From Chloroflexota bacterium (GTDB lineage Bacteria; Chloroflexota; Dehalococcoidia; Lucifugimonadales; Lucifugimonadaceae): a stretch of 36,046 bases of DNA. How positions within the stretch are numbered: position 1 is the first letter of the stretch; every line of letters starts with the position of its first letter. Under the pieces are notes generated by a model. It searched no databases. It had not been told where the DNA came from and saw only the letters and a list, made by a program, of their open reading frames with translations. A program made the position numbers and the translations under genes. Location of the stretch: assembly GCA_027623655.1 (NCBI GenBank), contig JAQBVG010000015.1:1-36046 (forward strand). Direction: 5' to 3'. Shown in pieces: positions 19,077 to 27,479 of this stretch.

Positions 19077-20574
19077 ATGCATCTTCCCGCAATAGGATCG
19101 TTGCGAGGGATTAGCCCAAAACTGATCGCGATCGTAACCGCGCTGGCTTTTGTAGGCATGGTGGCAAATGCAGTCGTCCGAGCTGATGTCACGCCGAACA
19201 ATTGGACTGGAGAGTTGGCACCGGGAGAGTCAGTTGACATCAAAAAGACCGTGGAAGTCCCCGACATTCCAGAGAACCCGGACATCTACTTCCTGGCCGA
19301 CACAACGGGCAGCATGGGTTCGGTGATCAATGTTGTAAAAACAGACATTTCTTCGGTGATCAGTCACGGCCGCACAGCCGACGGCCCAGTTTGGACTTGG
19401 TGACTACAAGGACTTCCCGTTCGACCCTTATGCGTTCAACAAGATTAATCCGATCGGGACAGACGACGGACCAGGCGGTGCGGCGGATGTGTCCGACGGT
19501 GTGGCATCACTGTTCGCTTCAGGAGGTGCCGACGGGTCAGAAGGTCAATTGTTTGCCCTAACCAGGATTGCCACTGATCCACTGATTGGATTCCGAGCGG
19601 GATCTACTCGAGTCGTCGTGTGGTTCGGTGACGCTCCCGGTCACGACCCGATTTGCTCTGCCATTTCTGGCGAAGCTGCCGATATTACCGAGGCCACTAC
19701 AATTGCCGCGCTTCAGGCGGCCGGAATTCGGGTCGTCGCGATCAGCACACTGACCGGATTCCCGAATGGATTGGACGACAACCCTGCAGCAAACGCAGGT
19801 AATTACCTCGCAGCCTGCGGAGCAGTTGGTGGGGCGGCCGGACAGGCAACTCGCATAGCCGCAGCCACCGGTGGTGCTCACCTAACTGGCGTAGCCTCAG
19901 GCGACATCGCCGCTAAAATTCTCGAGGGAATTGCGTCCGTAACAGTCGACGTTTCTGCGCACGCGGTTGGCTGTGACCCGCTTGTAATCAGCTGGGCTCC
20001 GGCAACCCACTTTGACGTTCAGGGGCCGACCACCGTTGACTTCCTGGAAACGATAGCCGTTCCAGACGGGACCCTTCCCGGCGAAATTCACTGCACTGTA
20101 GTCTTTACGGCGGACGGTGCGGAACTCGCGAGGCAGACGATCTGGGCCACCGTTACCAGTGGCGAACCCGGAGTGGACGAGCGATTCATGACCGGTGGCG
20201 GAAACATTGCTGTGGGACGTGGTAAGAACGCCGAGCGCTCTACCTGGGGATTCGAAATCCGCTGCGATGCGAGCCACGGCCACTTCCAGTACAACGACCA
20301 CTCAACGGGTGACAATTTCCACCTTGAATCGATTACGTCTGTGACGTGTACCGACTCTGGTGGTGACCCAAGCCCACCTGATGCGTCATTCGACACGCTG
20401 ACGCTTGTCGGCGTAGGGCGACTGAACGGCGTATCGGGCTCGACGGTTGACGTCACCCTCACTGATGCCGGCGAGCCAGGCAAGGATGTCGACTCGATCG
20501 ACCTCGACATTGATGGTGGCACGTTGACTCTGGTTGGCGTGTTGAGCGGAGGTAACCACCAGGCCCACAAATAG
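19077..20574 (+). pseudogene. secreted VWA-domain protein gene with a frameshift
   Basis: The first frame (19077-19403) encodes a signal peptide (hydrophobic residues 15-33) and the start of a von Willebrand factor A domain with metal-site motif D75-T-T-G-S79. Near 19360-19363 the frame shifts by +1. After that the other frame reads VTAAQPTAQFGLGDYKDFPFD and continues to 20574. Removing one base would give 498 residues. The C-terminal 130 residues begin with FMTGGGN and contain GFEIRCD, a domain recurrent in bacterial surface proteins. The product would be an extracellular adhesion or binding protein. Either the gene is broken or the window contains a sequencing error. A good ribosome site and an undamaged second frame argue for a recent event. 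Confidence 0.85.
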
Positions 20575-20610
20575 AGGTCTAACGCAATCACGTTGACCTG
20601 AAATCAGCGA

Positions 20611-20640
20611 AGAAGGCCTCGGCGGAATCACCGGGGCCTT
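20611..20640 (+). terminator. hairpin terminator after VWA gene
   Basis: GAAGGCCTCGG pairs with CCGGGGCCTTC around a short loop, 36 bases after the stop codon, and is followed by TCTCG. It is a stable stem with no real T-run. Confidence 0.6.
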
Positions 20641-20972
20641 CTCGCGCCATGCGCGGCGGCCTCACGACGCTCTGATAGGGATCGCAGTTCAAACAAAAAT
20701 TCACCAGGAGACCACTGATTCTGCTCGATCGTGGACGTGGCAGTCCATCGCCACTCCCTGATAAACCTCCCTGAAAAAAACATCGACAACGTGCTGAACA
20801 ATCAAAACAGAAAGGTCCCGACTTCACCGATGGCGAACGCACAAGCCATACCGCCAGGTCTTGTGCCAAACCTCCAAAGCTGATAGTTACTGTCAGTGCG
20901 TCTCGAACACCAGCAGGTTTCAGTCAAGCACTCCAGGTTCCAATGCCGGGTTCTAACCCCAGGTTCCATTCA
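20641..20972. other. 332-base gap upstream of the second dehydratase
   Basis: No gene is supported. The right end has a short direct repeat, CCAGGTTCCA, at 20933-20942 and 20960-20969, each followed closely by an ATG. This leaves the start of the next gene uncertain. No promoter could be chosen with confidence. Confidence 0.35.
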
Positions 20973-22145
20973 ATGAAGATCACAGAAGTCAAAGCCATCG
21001 CAACCGCCGCGCCCCAGGCCGATATGCGCGGAAATCGACGTAACTACGTTTATGTGAAGATCACGACCGATGAGGGAATCGTTGGCTGGGGGGAATCAAC
21101 CTGCGGACCGCTCACGGTCGCTCACATGGTTGATGAGATAGGCGCAACTCTCATCGGCAAAGATCCCTTTCGTATCGAACAACACTGGCAGGAGCTCTAC
21201 CACCTGTACCACAATGTGCGAGGTGGCGTTATTCAGATGGCCGCTATCAGCGGGATTGAAATAGCGTTGTGGGACATCAAAGGCAAGGCTTTTGGCTGCC
21301 CGGTCTGGGAACTGATCGGCGGCCAGATGCGAGAAAAAATCTGGACATATGGCCGGTTCGATGGCGCGACGCCTGATGACTGTGTTGAGCACGCACTGAG
21401 GGAGACTGCGACCGGCCTCACCGCTCTCAAGGGCGATCCGTTCGGGCACACCGGGCTGTTTCCTTCTGCCGAGGCTGAAGCTGATTCCATCGCCAAGGTT
21501 TACGCCGTTCGGGAGGCGGTCGGCCCCGACGTAGAACTGCTTATCGAATGTCACGGACGTCTAAATCCGTCGTCAGCGATTCGATTCGCAGATGCCGTCG
21601 AAGATATGCGTCCCTACGTATTCGAAGAACCGGTCCCGCCACAGAATATAGACGCCATGGCAAAGGTAGCCGCCGCGGTCAACATCCCGCTCTCGACGGG
21701 TGAACGTCTCTATACCAAATGGGATTTCGTTGAACTGCTCCAGAAGCAGGTGGTGGCACTGATCCAGCCTGATATCTGCCATGCCGGTGGAATATCAGAG
21801 CTGAAGAAGATCGCTGCGATGGCCGAGGCCTACTACGTGGGTGTGCAGCCGCACAACCCGTACGGCCCAGTGAACACGATGGCGGCGATACAGGTTGACG
21901 TTGGAATGCCAAACTTCATGATCCAGGAGGGCGGGCATGGAGTCTGGTTCGACCAGGTCGTTGTTGGAGAGTTTCCGAAACAGACCGACGGCTATTTCGG
22001 CGTTCCTACCGGCCCCGGTATTGGGATCGACATGGACGAAGAAGTTCTGCTGGCAAATCCACCTGTCACGGTTCAACCACCGGAAGGCTATATAAAGTTC
22101 GCCCGGGAACTCTGGGGATCGAAGCAAGAAACGTTCTGGGGCTAG
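20973..22145 (+). CDS. mandelate racemase/MLE family dehydratase, galactonate dehydratase-like
   Basis: This is a 390-residue enolase-superfamily protein. K153 (ALKGDPFG), metal ligands E192 (IECHGR), E218 (FEEPVPP) and E244 (STGERL), and H194 and H294 (VQPHNPYGP) match the layout of sugar-acid dehydratases such as D-galactonate dehydratase. The C-terminal segment (WFDQVV ... GIGIDMDEE) is also typical. The ATG at 20973 is preferred because family members begin MKIT; an in-frame ATG at 20943 would add ten residues. The substrate is not readable. It is only distantly similar to the paralogue at 6645-7790, so the two probably act on different acids. Confidence 0.92.
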   Translation: MKITEVKAIATAAPQADMRGNRRNYVYVKITTDEGIVGWGESTCGPLTVAHMVDEIGATLIGKDPFRIEQHWQELYHLYHNVRGGVIQMAAISGIEIALWDIKGKAFGCPVWELIGGQMREKIWTYGRFDGATPDDCVEHALRETATGLTALKGDPFGHTGLFPSAEAEADSIAKVYAVREAVGPDVELLIECHGRLNPSSAIRFADAVEDMRPYVFEEPVPPQNIDAMAKVAAAVNIPLSTGERLYTKWDFVELLQKQVVALIQPDICHAGGISELKKIAAMAEAYYVGVQPHNPYGPVNTMAAIQVDVGMPNFMIQEGGHGVWFDQVVVGEFPKQTDGYFGVPTGPGIGIDMDEEVLLANPPVTVQPPEGYIKFARELWGSKQETFWG

Positions 22146-22274
22146 ATTTCAGCTAAAAAAGGGCGATCTACACGCTGGAGCATGGTGACAGCGGGAAAAC
22201 TCGCTCCGCACAATGGGGCCACCAGGAGTGTCATTACGACATGACATTTCGGGCAGTTGTGAGTCCCCGGCATC

Positions 22275-23189
22275 GTGTTGAAGGCGTTTGCCCCTGTGCC
22301 GAATGATCAGATCACACATAACCGTGTGGTGCGGCTGGCTGTCGACCTGACACCGGCGTCTTTTGTTTGCCTGGTCACCTACAACCCTGAGTCGAGTTTG
22401 GTGGCTGTCGAATCGGTGTCCGGGACGCGGAGCGCACTGTTCCGGCAGGTCCTCGCGTCTGCTCACCGAACTGACCTCGATTGGAAACCGCTAACGACGG
22501 TTCCCGTCGACGCAAACGCCCAGCTGAGATCAGTGTTCAAAAACTTTTCAACTGTGAGCGCGTGCGTCGGCTCGATCTCAGACGGCGTATTTTCAGAAAC
22601 GTTGCAAAATTCAACCTTCGCGAGGTTCTCAAATCACTGGTGCCTCGCAACGCCAATCGTCGCTAAATTGCAGGTTTACTGCGCTCTATTGTTTATAGGC
22701 CAGCGGCAGTTCACTAGAACCGAGACGGAAAAATGCCTGGCGTTCGCAGATCAGTGTCAACGCTCGATATCCAACATGATCGAAGAACGTGATATTACTG
22801 CCGTGATCGAGGAGTTGATTGAACGGCGACGGCGGAGCCAGTTGGACGATCCACTCGGGCTTACTCAGCGACGCAATGGCATGGTCAGGACTCCGCGTTC
22901 GTTCGGCGATATCAGGCTTTCTCTTGAAACCCAGACAGCCGTCAGAGGTGGCCGAGATCTCGGGCTGACACGAAGGGAATTTGATCTGCTCGACACCTTC
23001 CTGCAGAGTCCGGGAATCGCGTTGTCGAGAATCCAGATTGTTTCCAGGGTTTGGGCTGAACGAACGGGAATCAGTTCTAACGTGTTGAGCGTTACCATCA
23101 AAAACCTGCGCGAGAAACTGGAAGCCGAAAAGGAGTCCAGAGTCATCCATGCGATTCGTGGATTCGGGTGCGTACTGAAGGTTTCGTAA
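22275..23189 (+). CDS. GAF-like plus OmpR-type winged-helix regulator
   Basis: This is a 304-residue probable transcription factor. The C-terminal 85 residues form an OmpR/PhoB-type winged helix (LTRREFDLLDTFLQSPG ... IQIVSRVWAE ... VLSVTIKNLREKLE ... IRGFGCVLKV). The N-terminal 180 residues resemble a GAF sensory domain (YCALLFIGQRQFTRTETEKCLAFADQ), followed by a charged linker. There is no receiver domain or phosphoacceptor aspartate, so it probably senses a small molecule or redox state directly. The GTG start at 22275 has no clear ribosome site and may be off by some codons. It stands between the dehydratase and a lipoprotein gene on the same strand. Confidence 0.75.
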   Translation: MLKAFAPVPNDQITHNRVVRLAVDLTPASFVCLVTYNPESSLVAVESVSGTRSALFRQVLASAHRTDLDWKPLTTVPVDANAQLRSVFKNFSTVSACVGSISDGVFSETLQNSTFARFSNHWCLATPIVAKLQVYCALLFIGQRQFTRTETEKCLAFADQCQRSISNMIEERDITAVIEELIERRRRSQLDDPLGLTQRRNGMVRTPRSFGDIRLSLETQTAVRGGRDLGLTRREFDLLDTFLQSPGIALSRIQIVSRVWAERTGISSNVLSVTIKNLREKLEAEKESRVIHAIRGFGCVLKVS

Positions 23190-23255
23190 GCGGAGTTGAC
23201 TCAATTCGCGGCAGAAACGATTTCGCTTCACGTGGCCCACAGCTAAAGTAATCGA

Positions 23256-23873
23256 ATGCCGAACTTCAAGCGGACTCTTTTCTTCATCGCCATTCTGTCG
23301 AGCCTCGTTCTAACCGCCATCGCCTGCTCAATTGATAGCGACTCCAATTCGGCAACGATCGCCACCGGCGACTATGCGACCTGCGAAGATTTCGTTGATC
23401 GTGAGCTCGTTGAGGAGTTGAGTGGCATTAAGGGGCTGGTCGATCGGGTCCGGGTCCTGGATGTGGCGTCGGTCGATGGTTTTGCAGAGAGCGGAGCTAC
23501 CAACAACTGCCACATCGAAATGTTCCGAACCGTCGACAGCAACGACCAGCCGGCTCCCGGTGACTCCCTGGCAGTTTCAATAGTGAAGTTCGAGTCCAGT
23601 GAGCTCGCATTGGCGGTGTACCACTCAACGCTGGCGGCTGTACTGCTTTCGGCCGAGCAACTGGGTGAATTGGCCAAGATCGAGCAGGAAGTAATCGGTG
23701 CTGATTCGTACCTGATGGATATTGAGGTCGGCGGTATCGGTGCAATTGTTGTCTACGTGTCAGATTCGACCTTTATAACCTTGAGTTCGACATCCGACGA
23801 TAATGGTGATGCTCTGTTGGACGGTCGCACACTGGTCACTGCTGCACAGAGCGTACAATCTCGCCTTCCCTAG
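23256..23873 (+). CDS. hypothetical lipoprotein
   Basis: This is a 205-residue predicted lipoprotein. Residues 5-24 form a lipoprotein signal peptide ending LTAIAC, with the lipidated Cys at 24. A short Ser/Asp linker leads to a compact soluble domain with two further cysteines (TCEDF near residue 43 and NNCHIEMF near 87) that could form a disulfide. I do not recognise the family. It should sit on the outer face of the membrane. It follows the GAF/winged-helix regulator by 66 bases and precedes the broken peptidase-like gene by 47. Confidence 0.75.
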   Translation: MPNFKRTLFFIAILSSLVLTAIACSIDSDSNSATIATGDYATCEDFVDRELVEELSGIKGLVDRVRVLDVASVDGFAESGATNNCHIEMFRTVDSNDQPAPGDSLAVSIVKFESSELALAVYHSTLAAVLLSAEQLGELAKIEQEVIGADSYLMDIEVGGIGAIVVYVSDSTFITLSSTSDDNGDALLDGRTLVTAAQSVQSRLP

Positions 23874-23920
23874 TGATGTTCTCCGCCAGTTGAACTATCC
23901 CAGGATCAGGAACGCTACTG

Positions 23921-25115
23921 ATGCGGCTTTTTGAGTACGAGCGGGCCACCTACATCATGCAGTCGGCAGGAATCGACGTAATTCTTGCGTCGTCAAGGCA
24001 CGGAGTCGGCTACCTGTCGGACTACTGGCACCCGGTGAGCGACGAGTTCTATGTTCTCTGGCACACCGAAGCGACACACATGACCATCGTTGGACTGCCT
24101 GCCCCAGAGCGAACGCGACACATTCATCGTTGCCGGTGCAGGAGAGTCAACGACAATCGGGATTATGGACCTCTGGATCAAGGACCGACGGTTCTGGGGA
24201 CCGGGCTACTACATTCAGACATGGGACAACCCGCTCGAGCCAGACCCGCCGCCCGGCGATCCGATGGCGGTTACTGCCGACGTGCTGAAGGAAAAGGGCC
24301 TGGCAAACGGAACAATCGCGATCGAGAGGCGATACCTCGGCGTCAAATACTCTGAACGGCTACAGGAGCTACTGCCTAGCGCTACATTCGTCGACGCTGA
24401 AGACGCTATTTGGCAACTGCGGACGATCAAGTGCGACGAAGAGATCCGTCGTTCCCGTATTGCATGCAAGCTTGGCAGCAAGATCTGGTTGGACACGGTT
24501 CACGAAGCCGAAGAAGGAATGACTCAGCCCGAGCTCCAGGCCGTATACAGGCGGTTATGTGTCGAGAATGGAGCAGACTATGAGCGGGCTTACGTGATCT
24601 ATGGCCCGGCAGGACTAGATCTTTCCAATGGTTCGCCAGCATCGGGAGACGTTGAGCTCAAGAAGGGGATGTTCATCAGGATCGACGGTCAGGCGAAATA
24701 CGAAGGCTATATCTGCAACCTTTCGCGAATTGTCGGTTTCGGCGAAGTGAGCGACTCGCTTGCAGAAGCCCACGCGATTGAAAAATGGCTGGTTGAACGG
24801 TGCATGGAGGAGATGAAGCCCGGGATGAAATGCTCCGATCTGCGGCAGATTGAACTCGATCTCTATGCCGATACCGGCTATCTGCCTGTTATTCCTTACA
24901 CAGGGCACGGCGTTGGCCGCGTGGTTCACGAACCACCTTACATCGCTCTCAATGATCACACTGTGTTGCAGCCAAACATGATCGAGACGCTTGAGCCGAC
25001 GATCTGTCACTCCGAGGGTGGAGACATATTCGTGTCGATCGAGGATCAATTCTTGATCACGAATGACGGCATAGAGTGGATGACGGAATCGGCGCCGATG
25101 GATCTTTACGTTTAG
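23921..25115 (+). pseudogene. M24 (Xaa-Pro peptidase) family gene with a 4-bp duplication frameshift
   Basis: The first frame encodes a creatinase/prolidase N-terminal domain (MRLFEYERATYIMQSAGIDV) to 24103. There TGCCTGCC, a tandem 4-bp duplication at 24096-24103, shifts the frame; the second frame then reads LPQSERDTFIVAGAGES to 25115. Without the extra four bases the protein is 396 residues, normal for the family. The catalytic pita-bread domain has the first metal Asp (RIDGQ), His (GHGVGRVVHEPP), Glu (TLEP) and last Glu (SIEDQ). The second metal Asp, however, is Asn (YICNLSR), so the parent protein may have been a non-peptidase, metal-free relative such as creatinase. The second frame alone (from 24090) lacks most of the N domain. 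Confidence 0.87.
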
Positions 25116-25517
25116 CGTCGAACTGGCGAAATGCACCGTGTGCAAGCAATCGTAAGCCGCGCTCGCATTGTGGCAGACCGCGCAACTCAAGCGTAGTGCG
25201 CTCGCAGAGGTCTTTCGGCAGGCCTGAATGTGAAAGTGGTGCTGCCAATACTCGAGGCCCCGCACCCGGCTTTGTCGCGTTGAACAACCCCTTGTTCACG
25301 ACAATTTTTTAGCAAGCGCGGGCATTGCTTTCTACCAACTTCCGGCGAATTTCTCGCTTCGATCGGACGCAGATACACAGTGATGCAGGGCGGGAGCAGG
25401 CATGCTCTGCCAACGAGGAACGAGATCATTCTGCCTCGTAGCTATTTATCGACCCATGTCAAAGAAAAACTGCTCTACGTGCAGCGGTTATCTCATGTCA
25501 CGAAGTCCTCATAAAAC

Positions 25518-25535
25518 TTGTGAATCACCTCACAA
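25518..25535 (+). promoter_or_regulatory. CRP/FNR-family operator-like palindrome
   Basis: TTGTGA-ATCACC-TCACAA is a perfect inverted repeat with a 6-base spacer. It contains the CRP consensus TGTGA-N6-TCACA and is close to the FNR pattern. It lies 217 bases before the predicted start of the beta-propeller gene, so regulation of the locus by a CRP/FNR-family protein is plausible. The regulator itself is not in the window. Confidence 0.55.
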
Positions 25536-25561
25536 ACTAATCACCGCCCACCTGAGACATT

Positions 25562-25576
25562 GTTCCTTATAGGAAC
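25562..25576 (+). promoter_or_regulatory. short palindrome, possible operator or -10 overlap
   Basis: GTTCCT and AGGAAC flank TAT. The centre CTTATAGG includes a TATA-like step that could overlap a -10 box. It lies 26 bases after the CRP/FNR-like site. Confidence 0.35.
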
Positions 25577-25751
25577 TGGCTGACTGCGCTTTTGGTTCAG
25601 ATAGTCGGTTCCGCCCGTACGCAAGTCTCTGCCTGCCTGGCATTTTGGAAATTGCCAGTTCTTTCACGAGGAGCACGGGTGAGAGGAAGTTGAACAACCT
25701 ATGCTCCGAGGACCGTGTGTAACGGCGGGGCAGAACACGAGGATAAATCCA

Positions 25752-27383
25752 ATGCTTAAAAGCTGGAAATCTCCGATAAGGCTAGGGTTGGGACGGGCAT
25801 TGCTTGTTTCTGCTATAGCCGGGCTGGTGTTCGGGGTTGCGTGTAGTGGCAGCGACATCTCGCAAGAGGACCTGGACGCTGCAAAGAACCTGGCCGTAAC
25901 ACAGAGCCAACTGGCAACTGCCGAGGCTGGGCTGGCGACAAGCAAGTCGTCACTCACTGTGGCACAGGGGCAGGTCACCGATCTGCAGTCGCAGATTAGC
26001 TCGATGGCCGCAGTCCCACCGCCGATCACCGTGATCCAGGCGGGGCAATCAGTACCGGCTGCACCTGGATCGTCCCCGACAGGCTGGGCCAACCAAGAAT
26101 CGGTGCGAGGGGGACTAACTCTTGTCGCCCAGTACGATTCCAGCGGACCTGATGCCTGGAACCCCTCTGCCCACCCGTTGATTTACATCACGAGCGATGG
26201 AACAGAGAGCTCGAGCCCGACATACGATGCCGACGCGCTCTACTTTGCCGGGATCGACATGATCGACGCGTACAGCAAAGAGGTTATTAAGTCCGTCATC
26301 TTCACGGAAGTGGAAGGCGGCCTGGTAAGTTCCTTCCCGCACGGTGCCGGAGCTTCGCCAGACGGAAAATGGTTCTACGTGGGATTCGGTGTCGGTGACG
26401 ACCGTGAAGGCCATGTGGCAATCATCAATGCGCGGACACTGAAGATCGACAAACTGCTCAAGCAGGAAAGTTACTTCGAGGGCGGGACACGTAGCCAGCG
26501 GCTACACCACATCCAGTCCTGGGTCGACAGCAAAGGTGAAGACAAGGTCATCCTCCAGTGGGGCTTCGGCGCCAACGGTGGACCGCACCACATCCTTGAC
26601 CCGAACGACGACAACAAGGTATGGAAGTCCATCACCTACGACGACATCAAGCCCATGGGACACCCTTTCACGACTCCGTCACCTGACGGTCAGTACGTGT
26701 ACGTCTCGATAGGCGCGAACTGGATTCGGTCGAATCACTCGCCGGCCGCAGGTGTTGCGAAGTACGACATCGAGTCCGGCACGCACGTGGTTATCGAAGG
26801 CACCGGGCATCACCCGATTGGTATTACCCACACGGCTGACGGCAGGTACACCTACGTTGTAGACGGCCACGCCAGTGAGGTTTACAAGATCGACAACGAG
26901 ATCAACGAGGTTATCGGAAAAACGAGTGCTGGTGTTGCCGGACCGTACGGCATTGCCCTGAACTGGGACGAGTCTCGTGCTTTCCTTGTTGGCAAGGGTG
27001 AGGGCAGCCACAACCTGGGCGGAGTGCTCGGTGTCCTGGACACTCAACGGATGCAGCAGGCAAGAGACGTCCACCAGATGCCTCTCTGGCTTGGCGGTTC
27101 TGCTTCAAGTGTTGACCATGCCATTCTCCACCCAGACCCCGAGGTAAATGAACTCTGGGTGAGCAACATGAACGGTTGGGAAACCATCGTTGTTGACCTC
27201 GACACCTACGAGGCAACGGACTGGATTCCAACGGTCGCCGGAGGCAACACTCATAACGGAGCTTTCGTGCGCTACTCCTCTTCGTGGGACGGAACACTGG
27301 AGTCCGACATGGGTGGACCAAAATCCGCTGCAATGTGGGACATGGTGAAGGCCAGCGTCGACAAGGCAGCTGAACCTCGTTAG
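25752..27383 (+). CDS. His-rich beta-propeller lipoprotein of envelope redox locus
   Basis: This is a 543-residue exported protein. The start at 25752 is chosen for the GAGGA ribosome site and a lipoprotein signal ending VFGVAC (Cys 31); the frame extends to 25701 without support. Residues 35-85 form a short coiled coil (alternating Ala/Leu/Gln/Ser heptads). The rest is a seven- or eight-bladed propeller with blade motifs such as GASPDGKWFYVGFG, PSPDGQYVYVSIG, HTADGRYTYVVDG and NWDESRAFLVG, like YVTN or haem-d1-type propellers. Many histidines stand in motifs RLHHIQSW, GPHHILDP, GHPFTTP, GTGHHPIG, VDHAILHP and GNTHNG, suggesting metal or haem binding. It leads the locus, upstream of Fe-S, NrfD, cytochrome and copper-chaperone genes. 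Enzymatic activity is unknown. Confidence 0.8.
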   Translation: MLKSWKSPIRLGLGRALLVSAIAGLVFGVACSGSDISQEDLDAAKNLAVTQSQLATAEAGLATSKSSLTVAQGQVTDLQSQISSMAAVPPPITVIQAGQSVPAAPGSSPTGWANQESVRGGLTLVAQYDSSGPDAWNPSAHPLIYITSDGTESSSPTYDADALYFAGIDMIDAYSKEVIKSVIFTEVEGGLVSSFPHGAGASPDGKWFYVGFGVGDDREGHVAIINARTLKIDKLLKQESYFEGGTRSQRLHHIQSWVDSKGEDKVILQWGFGANGGPHHILDPNDDNKVWKSITYDDIKPMGHPFTTPSPDGQYVYVSIGANWIRSNHSPAAGVAKYDIESGTHVVIEGTGHHPIGITHTADGRYTYVVDGHASEVYKIDNEINEVIGKTSAGVAGPYGIALNWDESRAFLVGKGEGSHNLGGVLGVLDTQRMQQARDVHQMPLWLGGSASSVDHAILHPDPEVNELWVSNMNGWETIVVDLDTYEATDWIPTVAGGNTHNGAFVRYSSSWDGTLESDMGGPKSAAMWDMVKASVDKAAEPR

Positions 27384-27411
27384 TTCGGTAGTAGCCGACG
27401 TTACATAACCC

Positions 27412-27446
27412 GCTGTGCCCCCGATCGAAATGATCGGGGGCACAGC
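27412..27446 (+). terminator. strong hairpin between beta-propeller and Fe-S genes
   Basis: A perfect 15-bp stem, GCTGTGCCCCCGATC/GATCGGGGGCACAGC, has a 5-base loop and is followed by AAACG, not a T-run. It may be a partial terminator or an mRNA-stabilising hairpin that sets a higher level of the first gene than of the membrane genes. Confidence 0.6.
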
Positions 27447-27479
27447 AAACGATTCACATGGTGAGGGGCTGGTCGATAA

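Larger units (their letters stand above)
25116..25751. promoter_or_regulatory. 636-base regulatory region of the envelope redox locus
   Basis: No gene is supported. The left 300 bases hold only unrecognised short frames. The right half carries a CRP/FNR-type palindrome (25518-25535), a second palindrome GTTCCT-TAT-AGGAAC (25562-25576) and finally the GAGGA ribosome site of the beta-propeller gene. The promoter of the locus should lie between about 25500 and 25740. Confidence 0.5.

Noticed and set aside
25752-27383. Identification as nitrous oxide reductase, cytochrome cd1 or methanethiol oxidase
   Set aside because: It has no CuA domain, no CXXCH haem domain, and no stretch I could match to SBP56/methanethiol oxidase. 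Only a general propeller with many histidines can be supported.
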